From positions 128,938 to 144,117 of the forward strand of contig MU069518.1 in the NCBI GenBank assembly GCA_002284615.2: a stretch of DNA of 15,180 nt, written 5' to 3'. Under the pieces are notes generated by a model, which did no database searches, had not been told where the DNA came from, and saw only the letters and a program-made list of their open reading frames with translations. Source of the stretch: Dunaliella salina. Its lineage: Eukaryota; Chlorophyta; Chlorophyceae; Chlamydomonadales; Dunaliellaceae. The first letter of the stretch is position 1; each line of letters begins with the position of its first letter. Positions 1 through 8,646 of this stretch are shown here, in pieces. Made by a program: the position numbers and the translations under genes.

Positions 1-82
<82 letters not shown>

Positions 83-90
83 CGCACACA
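1..90. repeat. (CA)n microsatellite, cut by the window edge
   Basis: Perfect CA dinucleotide repeat from base 1 to 75, then interrupted by single G substitutions (cacacg) up to about base 90. It starts at the window edge, so its true length is unknown. It is one of three long CA/TG arrays in this window; the others are a 74-bp TG array at 2937-3010 and a 104-bp CA array at 8895-8998. The alternating purine-pyrimidine run is prone to slippage and can adopt Z-DNA. Confidence 0.97.
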
Positions 91-103
91 GTTGTGGAGG
101 AGG

Positions 104-126
104 AAGGGGCTCCGCCCCTTTTTTTT
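104..126 (+). other. GC hairpin followed by a T8 run
   Basis: Bases 104-110 (aaggggc) pair perfectly with 114-120 (gcccctt) around a 3-base loop, and T continues from 119 to 126. It looks like an intrinsic or Pol III-type terminator, but no transcription unit ends here that I can recognise. It lies directly after the CA repeat, so it may equally be an element end or chance. Confidence 0.4.
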
Positions 127-560
127 GTGATCCAGAGGATTACACCTTACTTGTTGCTACAGACTGTCATTCAAGATCAGCGTTAGTAACTTATTACAGT
201 TTTCTCAGGCAGAACTACTCTGGACTAAGGCCAACACAGCCTTTAGCACAGATCAGCTCCAACGAACAACTAACAGTCATAACCATGATCCAGCAATGAC
301 CACGATTCAGCATGGCAAGATGATGGGAGATACATAATCAACAAACTACCGTAGAGAATCGTGACCAACATGCTCCCTTATTTTCTCGAATTGAATAAAT
401 TCATTGCGCACCCCCCAACACGTACCAAAATTTCCAGAAAAAACCAAAATTAACCTAATTCACACCCCAAAATCAATTTTTGTGCATTTTGCAGAGCTCA
501 AAAAAAGATGAATATTGCGTAATGGTCAACATGCTGTACAGTATTGGGGTATACACACAA
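127..560. other. Intergenic DNA without recognisable gene
   Basis: AT-leaning unique sequence. No convincing coding frame, RNA gene or transposon end was seen. The stretch around 370-480 is A-rich with short C runs. The last bases (from about 560) begin to resemble the TG-rich part of the minisatellite unit that follows. Confidence 0.5.
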
Positions 561-584
561 AATATGTGTATGTGGACTGTACAA

Positions 585-1055
585 GTATTTGAATTCAAAT
601 ACTACGAACAAATGCTGCCACAAAGGCAGCAAGCGAAAGCTGTGGAGCAGCATGAGCACCATGTGTGTGTATATTATACATATATTTGAATTCAAACACT
701 ATGAGCAAATGCTGCCACAAAAGCAGCAAAAGCGAAAGCTGTGTAGCAGCATGAGCATCGTGTGTATGTTCATTATACATGTATTTGAATTCAAATACTA
801 TGAACAAATGCTGCCACAAAAGCAGCAAAAGCGAAAGCTGTGGAGCAGCATGAGCACCACGTGTGTGCATATTACACATATATTTAAATTCAAACACTAT
901 GAGCAAATGCTGCCACAAAAGCAGCAAAACCGAAAGCTGTGGAGCAGAATGAGCACCATGTGTATGTATACTAAACATGTGTTTGAATTCAAATACTGCG
1001 AACAAAGGCTGCCACGAAAGCAGCAATAGCGAAAGCTGTGGATCAGCATGAGCAC
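585..1055. repeat. 99-bp minisatellite, about 4.8 tandem units, each with a TTTGAATTCAAA core
   Basis: Five tandem units begin at 585, 682, 781, 880 and 979. The first is 97 bp, the next three 99 bp, and the last is partial, ending near 1055. Each starts with a palindromic core; in units 1 and 3 it is a perfect 18-bp palindrome, gtatttgaattcaaatac (585-602 and 781-798). Unit 4 has a G to A change in the core. The rest of the unit holds GCTGCCACAAAAGCAGC and GCTGTGGAGCAGC, both short inverted repeats, then a TG-rich stretch. Because 99 is divisible by 3, frames stay open on both strands and give apparent 33-residue protein repeats. No ATG opens the + frame (it starts at a TTG) and both strands look equally open, so I read this as noncoding tandem repeat. 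Confidence 0.9.
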
Positions 1056-2240
1056 TTGATTTCTTGTCTGGAAGCTCGTGGCTACGACAAAGTCAAATTC
1101 TGTATTTCATTTTGAATGGTGTCCTGTGCACCATTACTTGGCTTGAATTATTACTGCGCCACAAAAGTTTGCACACAAACTCAATCAGCCCATCGCTCAA
1201 TATGCAACTTAGAAGAATTGAAAAATCAGGCCTCACGAAAACAACATGTGGGTGGTGAGAGGCAGCCAACCTTCCTGTTTGCTGCTTTTTAGGTGGGAAG
1301 CTGCATACTCTTGTGCAATTCCCTCTTTTTACTCTGCAGATTTTGTTTTTGCTCCTGGCACAGTACTCTCCTTCCCTTTCATGCTAAAAATTCAATTAAT
1401 GGAGGGTGCAGAAAGGGTCAACTTGGCCCTGCAGCTGCACCTAAAAGAATGCTGCCCATAGGAGGGTTGCCAAGTTGCACGTTTGCCATGGATCTCACAG
1501 GGTCCCTTCAGGGACGTGCAAGATCTGCTAAAGAATTGAGGGATTTTTGATGTTGAGAACATGCGCAGCATGGGATGATGCGGAGTAAAAAAAGTCCCTA
1601 AATCTGCACTTCCTCCGCCGTGCCTCCCTGCTGACCCCTTGTATGCGGCAACAAGCCCTTGTACACCCAAGCTCCCTCCACTCCGTATGTGAAACACATG
1701 CATGCTACAAATTGCATTTAGACGTGCAAGTAATTCGGTGGCAACTCCTGCATTAGTATAAGATGACGCTGTCAGACCAGAAATCCAGGTGTGCGTCTTT
1801 GCTCCTGCGCCTTAGCACGCATCCCCTCTCCCCCCAATACTCCTAGCAGCAAAGTCATAAATGCTTTGTTTTCTGGATCATATCCCAGTTTTGGTAAGCA
1901 GGTCACAGCATGGGGGATGCACCTATGATGGCCAAAACAGCACAACATTGCCTCAAAGGCTATCCCTAGTGCACTGCAAGAGCTATTCGGCACAAGTTTC
2001 CTATGCAGAGGAGCTTGACATGATCATGTCTGCCCTTAGAGACACTTATAAGCCCAGAGAAGACCTGCTTCATGATCTTCCTTTTTTTGCCTAGCACATT
2101 GACGCAGGAACATCAATTTCTTAGCCTGGGATAATGCCCTCTTGCCTCAATTGTGTGCAGCCTCAAGGGCAATGGCAAAGAATAAGCTACTGACGCATCC
2201 TTGGATGAAGGCATCTCCCCTCACTGCTCTGCTTCGTCAC
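1056..2240. other. Intergenic DNA without recognisable gene
   Basis: No protein family, RNA gene or mobile element was recognised. Several short frames of 60-100 codons are open (for example 1392-1703 on the minus strand and 1861-2094 on the plus strand), but none has a recognisable motif and they overlap on opposite strands. A small hairpin, GTCCC-TTCA-GGGAC, lies near 1502-1515. Exons of the minus-strand candidate gene downstream of 2241 are not expected here because that frame ends in a stop. Confidence 0.4.
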
Positions 2241-2597
2241 TCACGCAGACGTGAAGACTGACATAACGTAGTCGTCAATGCGCTGTCGAGCCGCTTTGTA
2301 GCACAACAACGCTGCACTAGCTGCCGCGAACAGGAGGCACAAGATGTCCAAGCCGTACATGTGCTCAGGGCCGCTAGATCCCGGTAAGGTTAGGTAGAAG
2401 AGCAGCCGGACCACAGTCAGTGTCATTGTGGTCTGATATAGAAAAACGATATGCCCTTCTTTGATCCTCACGACTGCCAGGATGTACACAAGGGCCGGGA
2501 GAAGTGCCAAGAAGGTCACAAGCATTATGTCTCCATCCTGCAGTGTGAAGGAGGTGCTGGGTGTGCACACAAGCACATGCTTGCCCTCAAAGATGAA
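2241..2597 (-). CDS. Candidate terminal exon of a multi-pass membrane protein, family unknown
   Basis: A minus-strand frame of 118 codons ends in TGA at 2243-2241. Reading back, it is open to a TAG whose AG (2599-2598) could be the splice acceptor, preceded by cctccTAG, so the exon would start at 2597 with residues FIFEGKHVLV. There is no good ATG at the start, which fits an internal splice junction. Three hydrophobic stretches are clear: residues 24-43, 50-71 and 80-100 of the exon, separated by a charged turn (RIKEGH) and a Gly/Ser/Pro-rich loop. The C-terminus is basic and polar (YKAARQRIDDY). The segment before the first helix, TPSTSFTLQDGD, faintly recalls the GD turn of TrkA-C-type domains, but this is too short to assign. 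The opposite strand lacks a comparable frame. A chance open frame remains possible. Confidence 0.4.
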   Translation of the reverse strand, partial: FIFEGKHVLVCTPSTSFTLQDGDIMLVTFLALLPALVYILAVVRIKEGHIVFLYQTTMTLTVVRLLFYLTLPGSSGPEHMYGLDILCLLFAAASAALLCYKAARQRIDDYVMSVFTSA

Positions 2598-2924
2598 CTA
2601 GGAGGCATGTGATCTCTGTTGTAAAGAAGACTGTTGACTGAGGAAAAGATGGTGTAGAGCCCTGCAGAAGTACGCTGACACATTGGATTCAAATCCAAGC
2701 AGCCAACAGCACACCTCGATGATGTCATACAGAGAATGGATGCGCCGCATCTTGGCCAAAAGTTATATGAGATATATGATAAGTTTGTTTTTGTGGAAAA
2801 TCCCCCGAAGAGGCAAAGAGGGGTAGATTGGAAGCCTATTGAAGGAGCGAAGTTTTGGGATAGTTCAATGCCCGTGTGAGTATGTGGATATGCGCAAGCA
2901 CATGCACGCGCATGTACGTGTTAG
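2598..2924. other. Possible intron or flank of the membrane-protein candidate
   Basis: On the minus strand a second good acceptor-like site (ttttcctcag) lies about 50 bases upstream of the exon at 2241-2597, but no frame joins convincingly. No motif or mobile element was recognised. A 12-base ggattcaaatcc around 2685 resembles a tRNA T-arm but has no tRNA around it. Confidence 0.3.
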
Positions 2925-2931
2925 TATGTGT

Positions 2932-3010
<79 letters not shown>
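2925..3010. repeat. (TG)n microsatellite
   Basis: Imperfect TG from about 2925 (with tgta interruptions) and a pure (TG)37 from 2937 to 3010. The flanks, 2891-2920 and 3011-3050, are also nearly alternating purine-pyrimidine (catgcacgcgcatgtacg on the left, cgcacgtgcatgcgcag on the right), so the Z-DNA-prone stretch extends well beyond the pure repeat. Confidence 0.97.
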
Positions 3011-3013
<3 letters not shown>

Positions 3014-3050
3014 ACGTGCATGCGCAGTCATTTGCATGTGCATGTACGTC

Positions 3051-4020
3051 CATGTGGAATGGTAAGCTGAACAGCGCTCACCTCCCTGGCAAAGTGTATC
3101 ACAGGACCCCAAATTGTTTGCAATTTGCAGTCAATATCAATTATTCGTATTTCGTGTAATTATTCAATTTAATGGCAATTTGCCCCAGTCACTGCGCGTG
3201 TCGCAACAAGGTTTGTCTCCTTGCTGTGAAATTCACATTTGTCAGATCACTCTACATAAATAATAAGCAAAAACCTGATTGGGCATTCCAGGTTTAAGAG
3301 TTTAGTCCTCCACGTGCAGCGGGCAGAACTGCAAGACACATTCGTCAGAAACTTCCTGTCACGGCTCAAATGCATCTGAAGCGGTTTAAGAGCGTCTGAT
3401 TTTTTCCAGCTGCACTTCAGCCGCACGGATGAAATCAGCCAAATCTCACCCGCCTTTTCCCCAAGTCAGTCCCAGCTCAGCTGTGGCATTTCTGCACATC
3501 AGGAGAGCGGTCTTGTTGGTAGCTTACCATTCTCAGGGAATATCCTGAGGGGAGATCTAGGTAGGATATAGAAAACCCTTTACAGGGATGGAGCCACACG
3601 ACCTGTTTAAATAAATTTATGCAAACCCTCCAAATGGAGGTACAACACACCTGCGTTCTGCCCGTGCCTGCCTTTTCAATTACAGCGCTTAGCGGAAGTT
3701 TTGTGACAAACTTATAGCTCAGATTCCAAGCACGACAAGAATCACCGTGATTGACAGTTGAATCCTAGTGCAACAGACAGTTGTATGTTATTTCCAATGA
3801 AGCCAGGCTGAAGTGTGTCTCCAAGGTCAAGAGTCACTGATGCTCTGAGCATTCCACAATAACCTGATTCGGGGGGGGGGAGGGAGTTGTCCAGCTCTGA
3901 AAACTTTGCGCTGCAGAGTCCAGTGAGAGCCAAATCAGAAACTCTAAATTGTAAGTTATGGTGCACGCATGCAGAGAGCATGCAAAAGACAGGCAATTTA
4001 AGGCCTCAGCTGACCTCCTC
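3051..4020. other. Intergenic DNA without recognisable gene
   Basis: Nothing recognisable as a gene. It holds a G10 run at 3871-3880 followed by agggag, and an open minus-strand frame of 84 codons (3742-3996) with no recognisable motif. An A-run (4023-4032) sits just before the LINE remnant that begins near 4033. Confidence 0.4.
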
Positions 4021-4032
4021 TAAAAAAAAAAA

Positions 4033-4883
4033 GCACTGATCATGCCATCCAATTCAGCAACCAAAGCAATGGGGGCAGCAGTCTTAACGCTCACAGAGCC
4101 ATCAACTTTGCCCTGAAGCTTCACGCTCATAGTCTTGTACGCTTACAAACTTGCTCATACTAGACGAACTCTTGACAAGACTTTTTTCAACTCTCATCAT
4201 CAAGATCAGGCATGGGCTACTGCTAGTAAGCGAGCTGAATTGGCAGCAATTGCTGCTGCTATCATTACCAAATATGCAAACACTAGATCAGACAGCCTCA
4301 CCTTTCTCAAACAAATATGTAAACAACTTCTTTACCCTAAGAAACGCCTGAGGCATATCCAAGGAGGCATCCTTCAAATGATTTCATCTCTCATTAGCAA
4401 CTCTCATACTAAAATTAAATTTTACAAAGTTAAGGCTCATGCTGGCATCGCTGGAAATGAATGTGCAGATGCTATTGTAAAACATCCGGCAAATCAAGCC
4501 AGCAACTGCGTGGCAGACACTGAGATCCCTGGTGCAGGTCCTGGCGGAAATCCATTTACACAAATTTTTGGCTAGCCAAGGAAGAAATTAGAGTTCATGC
4601 CACAGGTACATGCACAGGTCCCCCACCTGGGGGTTTGCTGGCCCATGGGCGGCGGCAGAGGATGGGAGAAGAAGAGTCCAAGCGTCCAGAGGCATGGCGA
4701 GCAGCAACCCTCCAGATCCCCATTAGATCTGCTTCTGGCTCTCCTAGGCTAGCTGTGTCTAGTGTAGGTTCGGAGGGCTTTCTGGTGAGGCCACTGCTAC
4801 CTTGCTAGCTTGTTAGTTAGTGGACCTTCCCTTAACGCACGCAGCCTCTGGCTTGCGTAGACTTTTCTTTTTCTTTTCTTTTC
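4033..4883 (+). mobile_element. LINE remnant, copy A (RNase H region plus diverged 3' end)
   Basis: 5'-truncated non-LTR retrotransposon. The start is marked by frame-shifted pieces of an RNase H domain (SATKAMGAAV, near 4050-4080) just upstream of the longer RNase H frame at 4135-4575. After that frame stops, the next frame continues with WLAKEE near 4568-4590, as expected for a LINE polyprotein after RNase H. The 3' part shares cctccagatccccatta (about 4710) with copies B and C and ends in a gcgtag-type box followed by a TTTTC tail at 4862-4883. The section 4620-4860 is much more diverged from the other copies, so it may be a different subfamily or a rearranged end. Confidence 0.7.
4135..4575 (+). 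pseudogene. RNase H domain of a LINE polyprotein, N-terminally truncated
   Basis: RNase H would remove the RNA strand of the RNA-DNA hybrid during retrotransposition. The 146-codon frame has the family's signature in order: AELAAI with Glu at residue 35, SDSL with Asp 53, and KVKAHAGIAGNECAD with His 102 and Asp 112. The first catalytic Asp (normally in a TDGS-like motif) should lie upstream, where the frame is broken: matching residues appear in other frames between 4040 and 4110. The listed start is a TTG in mid-domain, not a real initiation codon. The frame ends at TAG 4573-4575 by a small shift, and similarity continues in another frame. It is therefore a fragment of a larger dead ORF. 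The three remaining catalytic positions look intact. Confidence 0.85.
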
Positions 4884-5069
4884 ACAAGTCCCCCACCTGC
4901 CCCCAAGCTCTCCTTTCCCCCCAATCTTCAAGGTGCTCTCAAATTCCACATGCATACTAAACACACAATTGGATGTGCCGATGCCAAAACAGGTTACTTC
5001 TGTTACTATCAAAACTGATTACCGCATGTAGATGAAAAAGTCAGTAATGCCTTCAGAAATATGGCCAAC

Positions 5070-5632
5070 ATTTCTGTACCCATGAGGCGGAGGACCACAT
5101 GAACTTGCTGCGTAAGACAACCCCATTATGCAATCGATCGCCATGTGCACCTGATAGAAATTAAGTTCTGTGAAGACACAAGGCCAGAGCGTCAGTTGAA
5201 CGCGGCTAAGCAGCAGTAGATGCAGACCTTCGCAAACTTATAAGCGCTAAAGCTAAAACTCTTCACCCTATTTTCCTGGGTGTTAGTGGAATTATTTACA
5301 CTGAGCACACCCTGAAGCAATTCAAACAACTAGGACTGGATCACCACCGTACCACTAAGCTTGCTCAACAACAATCAAGTCCGTTCTGTTCAATATGCCC
5401 ACCACCTCGCTTCCACATGTCGCGCCATCAAAACCAAGAGTGCGTCCCACAGCCAGGCTCTAAAGCCATGTGCTTCTAGTAACCCTCCAGATCCCCATTA
5501 ACATGTCTTGGCTCATTTCTTGGTGGAAGGGGCTACGGCTCTCTATGAGCCAATGTTTTTCCTCTTCCTTAATTGATAAAGGGAGAGTTCCTCTGCCTGC
5601 GTAGTTTTTCTTTCCTTTTCTTTTCTTTTCCA
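5070..5632 (+). mobile_element. LINE remnant, copy B (C-terminal region and 3' UTR)
   Basis: It matches copy C and copy D over the C-terminal coding region and 3' UTR. Shared landmarks are catgtgcacctgatagaaat (about 5142-5161, coding HVHLIEIK), agcacaccctgaagcaatt near 5301, the cctccagatccccatta box near 5486, the 3' stem-loop GGCTC-tctat-GAGCC at 5537-5551, and the ctgcctgcgtag box followed by a TTTTC tail at 5605-5631. The reading frame is broken by several stops and shifts, so it is dead. It is 5'-truncated near 5070, typical of incomplete target-primed reverse transcription. Confidence 0.85.
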
Positions 5633-5739
5633 TGAAGCGCAACATCCTGCAGTATCGCACAGGCACCCTCTAGAACAAAAGACATGCAGTCCATTTTAAA
5701 AGGTCTACCGACCCAACGCGCCCCCTTCCCGCCTGCCAT

Positions 5740-6998
5740 CAATTGGGCAGCGCACTTCGCATGCTCTCAGGCTGCCAGAACCATATCATCTCCAACATGA
5801 AAACTGAACGCCATGACATTGCAGGCAGAATGATTACAAAGGCGCTCAGCAAAAGCCCTGTGGGAGCAGACCTGGTCTACACAGACATAAAAAGAATTTT
5901 AAGCTTGCTTAACACAACCTCCAACTCCCCACACATGCCTCAGTTCTGTTTGATACAGAACAATACCTAGTTACTTCTTCCCTCACAACCTTCAACATAG
6001 GATATGACAAGTCGACTAGATGCCATTTTGATCACCCCTTTCAATGCCAAGCCTACCTCTAACAGTGTTTCTCCTCTGCATTCACATCACGCTTGGCGCA
6101 GCTTCACACGGGGGACCACCAGAACTAGCTGCATGAGGTGTCCCCATGAACTCAATGCGAACGAACGCCATGTGCACCTAATAGAAATGTAGTTCTGTGA
6201 AACAAGGCCAGAGTATCAGTTGACCGCAGCTAAGCAGCAGCATGCACCTTTTCAACTTATTAGCACTAAAGCTAAGGTAATTCACCCTGCCTATGTCGCC
6301 TGGGTGTTGGTGGAACTATTTTAAGCACACCCTGAAGCAATTCCAGCGTGCCACTAAGCTTGCTAAACAACTTCATGCCCATTCTGTTCAATATGCCCGC
6401 AAACTTGTTTCCACACGTCAAGCTATCAAAAACAAGAGTACTTCCCACAGCCAGGTTCTAGTGCCAAGTGCTTGTGGTGACCCTCCAGATCCCCATTAGC
6501 CTGTCTTGACTCATACCTTGTGGTGGAGGGGACTCACGGCTCTTAATGAGTCAATGTGCCTCCTTTTCCTTAGTTGATGTAGGGAGAGTTTCTCTGCCTA
6601 CGTAGTTTATATTTTCTTTTTTTCTCTTCATCTCTTTTCTTTTCTTTTCTTTTCTCTTCTCTTCTCTTCTCTTCTCTTCTTTTCTCTTCCCTTCTCTTCT
6701 CTTCTCTTCTCTTCATTTCTTTCTTTTCCTCTCTTTTCTATCCTTTCTTTTCTACCTTTTCTTTTCTTATCCTTTCTTTGCTTTTCTTTTCTATCCTTTC
6801 TTTTCTATCCTTTTTTTCTATCTTTTCTTTTCTTATCCTTTCTTTTTCTTTTCTTTTCTATCCTTTCTTTTCTATCCTTTCTCTTCTATCTTTTCTTTTC
6901 TTTTCTTTTCTTTTTCTTTTCTTTTCTTTTGTTTTCTTTTCTTTTCTTTTCTTCCCTTTTCTTTTCTTTTCTTTTCTTTCCTTTTCTTTTCTTTTCTT
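5740..6998 (+). mobile_element. LINE remnant, copy C (longest C-terminal copy, long pyrimidine tail)
   Basis: The first part, 5743-5970, encodes GCQNHIISNMKTERHDIAG and VYTDI. This resembles the Cys/His-bearing tail after RNase H in LINE polyproteins (C..H...ERH pattern). A shifted frame from about 6004 encodes SRLDAILITPFNAK, then HVHLIEM-stop near 6172-6192 where copy B and D have EIK, then HTLKQFQ...RATKLAKQLH up to 6499. The 3' UTR has the cctccagatccccatta box (6482), a stem-loop GGCTC-ttaat-GAGTC (6538-6552), and the ctgcctacgtag box at 6594-6605, followed by an unusually long pyrimidine tail to about 6998. Stops and frameshifts make it inactive. The 5' boundary is approximate. Confidence 0.85.
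6609..6998 (+). repeat. ~390-bp polypyrimidine tract (TTTTC / TTCTC / TATCC variants)
   Basis: Almost pure pyrimidine on the + strand, made of TTTTC, CTTCT and CTATCCTTT variants, directly after the 3' end of LINE copy C. It is best read as the expanded TTTTC tail of that LINE. The two open frames inside it encode only Phe/Leu/Ser low-complexity strings and are not genes. Homopurine-homopyrimidine runs of this length can form triplex (H-DNA). Confidence 0.92.
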
Positions 6999-7095
6999 GC
7001 AGTGGAGGGGACTCATGGCTCTCGTGCGCCAATGTCTGTCTCTTTCCTTGGGAAAGTTCCTTTTTCTGCGCAGTTTTTTATCTTTTCTTTGATGC
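6999..7095 (+). mobile_element. LINE 3'-end fragment, copy F
   Basis: Bases 7004-7080 (ggaggggactcatggctctc ... ctgcgcagttttttatctttt) repeat the 3' UTR of copies B and C, including a decayed stem-loop (GGCTC 7017-7021 against GCGCC 7026-7030) and a short T-rich tail. It abuts the pyrimidine tail of copy C, so it could be a separate short insertion into that tail or the product of unequal recombination. Confidence 0.7.
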
Positions 7096-8446
7096 TTTGA
7101 AACGTTGGACAGTTTCTTTGGGGGAAAGGGGAAACATCCAGGCCATGCTGCTGCAGATTATAATCGTGAGCGCACATTCATCTTGTACCTTTACCCATTT
7201 CATTTTATTGTAGATTCATGAATGAAGCCCCATAGTTGAGTTATCAGCTTTTTTTTGCAGAGCTCATGTTACCCAAAGACAGTCACTGAGCACGGTGCTT
7301 AATGTTTTCCAGGCCCAAAGAGCACACCATTCCGCCTCAACCCACCACTCCCAGGCCCTGACTGTCTGAAGACTTATCTGGAAAAATATAAACTTCTGCA
7401 ATGATGTCATGTACATGCACCTTCAGCAAATGCTTTCGTGCTGCTGATCATACACGCTCAACACATGTTACAGTCCGGCGGAGTGTCACAAGCCCCTGAG
7501 CTACTCTGTGCCCTCTGTTGTCTTGGACTGCTTTGCCTTCATCTCCATTGATGCAGGGTCCACAATGTTGCTCTCTCCTGAGAGGAAGGAAAAGAAAAGA
7601 GGGGAAGAAAAGAAGTGGAATTGGTTTGTCTTTCCTTTTCACCTGTGAGGAGAAACACGGGTTACGAAGGTATGGGATGAAGGTAAGGAATGACAAGAAC
7701 TAGGGATATGTATGAAACGACTCCCAACTATGGGTCAACGTTACAAGAGGGAAAGCACAAAATCACAGCTGCTTTTTGCTTCCGCCAGACTTACCAAACT
7801 GAACGGCTGGGGGTGGCGGCGCTCTATCTGGATCTGCCAAGGCACCTCCTCGCAAACCACCCTACAAAAGGAAGAGTACATATCTTTATTCCCAGTGCTT
7901 TCTGCAGGCTCGTCATGCTAGCACAGAGATCAAAGGATCTGAATGCAAGACAGATTTCAAAGCAATTCTGCTTGAGTCACTCACGCCGACAGATTTGGCT
8001 TCATTTGAGGTCAGTTCTGCAAAGGGCCTCCCATAAAACTCTTGGCTGATTTGCTCTTTTTGCTGAAATTGGCAATTGCAAGAGAGGGGGTGGTTTGCTG
8101 CTTGGCGGTCCCCATTTGTCATCCCATTCGCTAGCCTCACTGCAGCTTTGGTTTGATATAATCAAGCACTTGCCTCTTGGCTCATGGGAACCTTGCTTGA
8201 AGCGTCCATGCTGACTGACTCAAAGGTCTTGAGCTTGATGACTCAGCTATTGTGAATAAACACTGTCGCCCAAATTTCTTACGGTTTTAAGCCAAATTAA
8301 ACCAATCTAATATTAGATTTGAACCCAGTCGAAATTTTCGATGTCGACTCCCTAGAGGGCTTTCGTGGGTATTTTAGTTTACAGCCCTCCATCGACCCAT
8401 TTTACGTTTATGAATCTGAAAGTGAAATTCCGCGTAGAACTCCACC
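7096..8446. other. Intergenic DNA, one unassigned open frame
   Basis: No recognised gene. A plus-strand frame at 7690-8049 is open for 119 codons and includes an acceptor-like ctgctttttgcttccgccag near 7771-7790, but the protein has no motif I know and no clear donor partner, so I do not call it. Around 7567-7615 the + strand is purine-rich (a (GGAAAAGAAAAG)-like run). From about 8280 the DNA becomes AT-rich with several short palindromes (ctaatattag, gtcgac). The TRIM has inserted at the right-hand end of this stretch. Confidence 0.35.
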
Positions 8447-8451
8447 CTGTT

Positions 8452-8554
8452 TGTAACGATATAAATAATTAAACAAGCGAGGCCCTCTTAGGCGTCATCC
8501 GGACACGTCAGTTTTTCGCGGGTCAGTGACTCAGTCGCTCAGCCATCCGTTACA
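8452..8554 (+). repeat. TRIM left LTR (103 bp)
   Basis: Starts TGTAACG and ends CGTTACA-type (ccgttaca). A TATA-like gatataaataat at 8458-8469 could serve as the promoter. Compared with the right LTR it carries a 7-base longer stretch near cgcgggtcagtgac and several substitutions around 8480-8510. Confidence 0.92.
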
Positions 8555-8570
8555 AGTGGTGGAGCTGCTC
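8555..8570 (+). promoter_or_regulatory. TRIM candidate primer-binding site
   Basis: Directly after the left LTR comes agtggtggagctgctc. The position and the leading TGG (complement of the tRNA CCA end) fit a primer site. It resembles the plant initiator-Met type site, TGGTATCAGAGC, only at the start, so the priming tRNA is not identified. A perfect 5-bp stem (cggta/taccg, 8570-8586) overlaps its end. Confidence 0.5.
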
Positions 8571-8635
8571 GGTACGAATCCTACCGTCCTCTGTCTACTT
8601 ACCTTGTTCGGTCGCCGTGGACGTCGGTGTCTAAC

Positions 8636-8644
8636 GGGGGGAGG
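8636..8644 (+). promoter_or_regulatory. TRIM polypurine tract
   Basis: The run ggggggagg ends two bases before the right LTR. This is where plus-strand DNA synthesis of an LTR retrotransposon is primed. Confidence 0.8.
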
Positions 8645-8646
8645 TA

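Noticed and set aside
544..1029. 161-codon frame with 33-residue repeats (and a 143-codon frame opposite)
   Set aside because: Openness follows from the 99-bp tandem unit being a multiple of 3. Both strands are equally open and the + frame begins at a TTG with no ATG, so it is not called as a gene.
585..1055. Possible CRISPR-like array
   Set aside because: The whole 99-bp unit is repeated; there are no unique spacers between short identical repeats, and the genome is eukaryotic.
2680..2700. tRNA T-arm-like ggattcaaatcc
   Set aside because: No acceptor stem, D-arm or anticodon arm can be folded around it on either strand.
2836..3159. Cys-Val and Thr-His repeat frames through the TG array (also at 8677-9134)
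   Set aside because: Artefacts of translating CA/TG dinucleotide repeats in six frames.
3742..3996. 84-codon minus-strand frame
   Set aside because: No motif, contains the translated G10 run (Pro-Pro-Pro), and no splice or promoter context.
6778..7213. Phe/Leu/Ser-rich frames
   Set aside because: Translation of the polypyrimidine LINE tail; low complexity only, no transmembrane protein should be inferred.
7690..8049. 119-codon plus-strand frame
   Set aside because: No recognisable motif, no supporting splice structure and no repeat relationship; could be chance. Mentioned only in the region description.
8555..8646. TRIM interior as a tRNA-derived SINE (cggta-cgaatcc-taccg arm)
   Set aside because: The 5-7-5 hairpin lacks a TTC-type loop and no A/B boxes are present. 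The LTRs, polypurine tract and 5-bp duplication explain the element fully.
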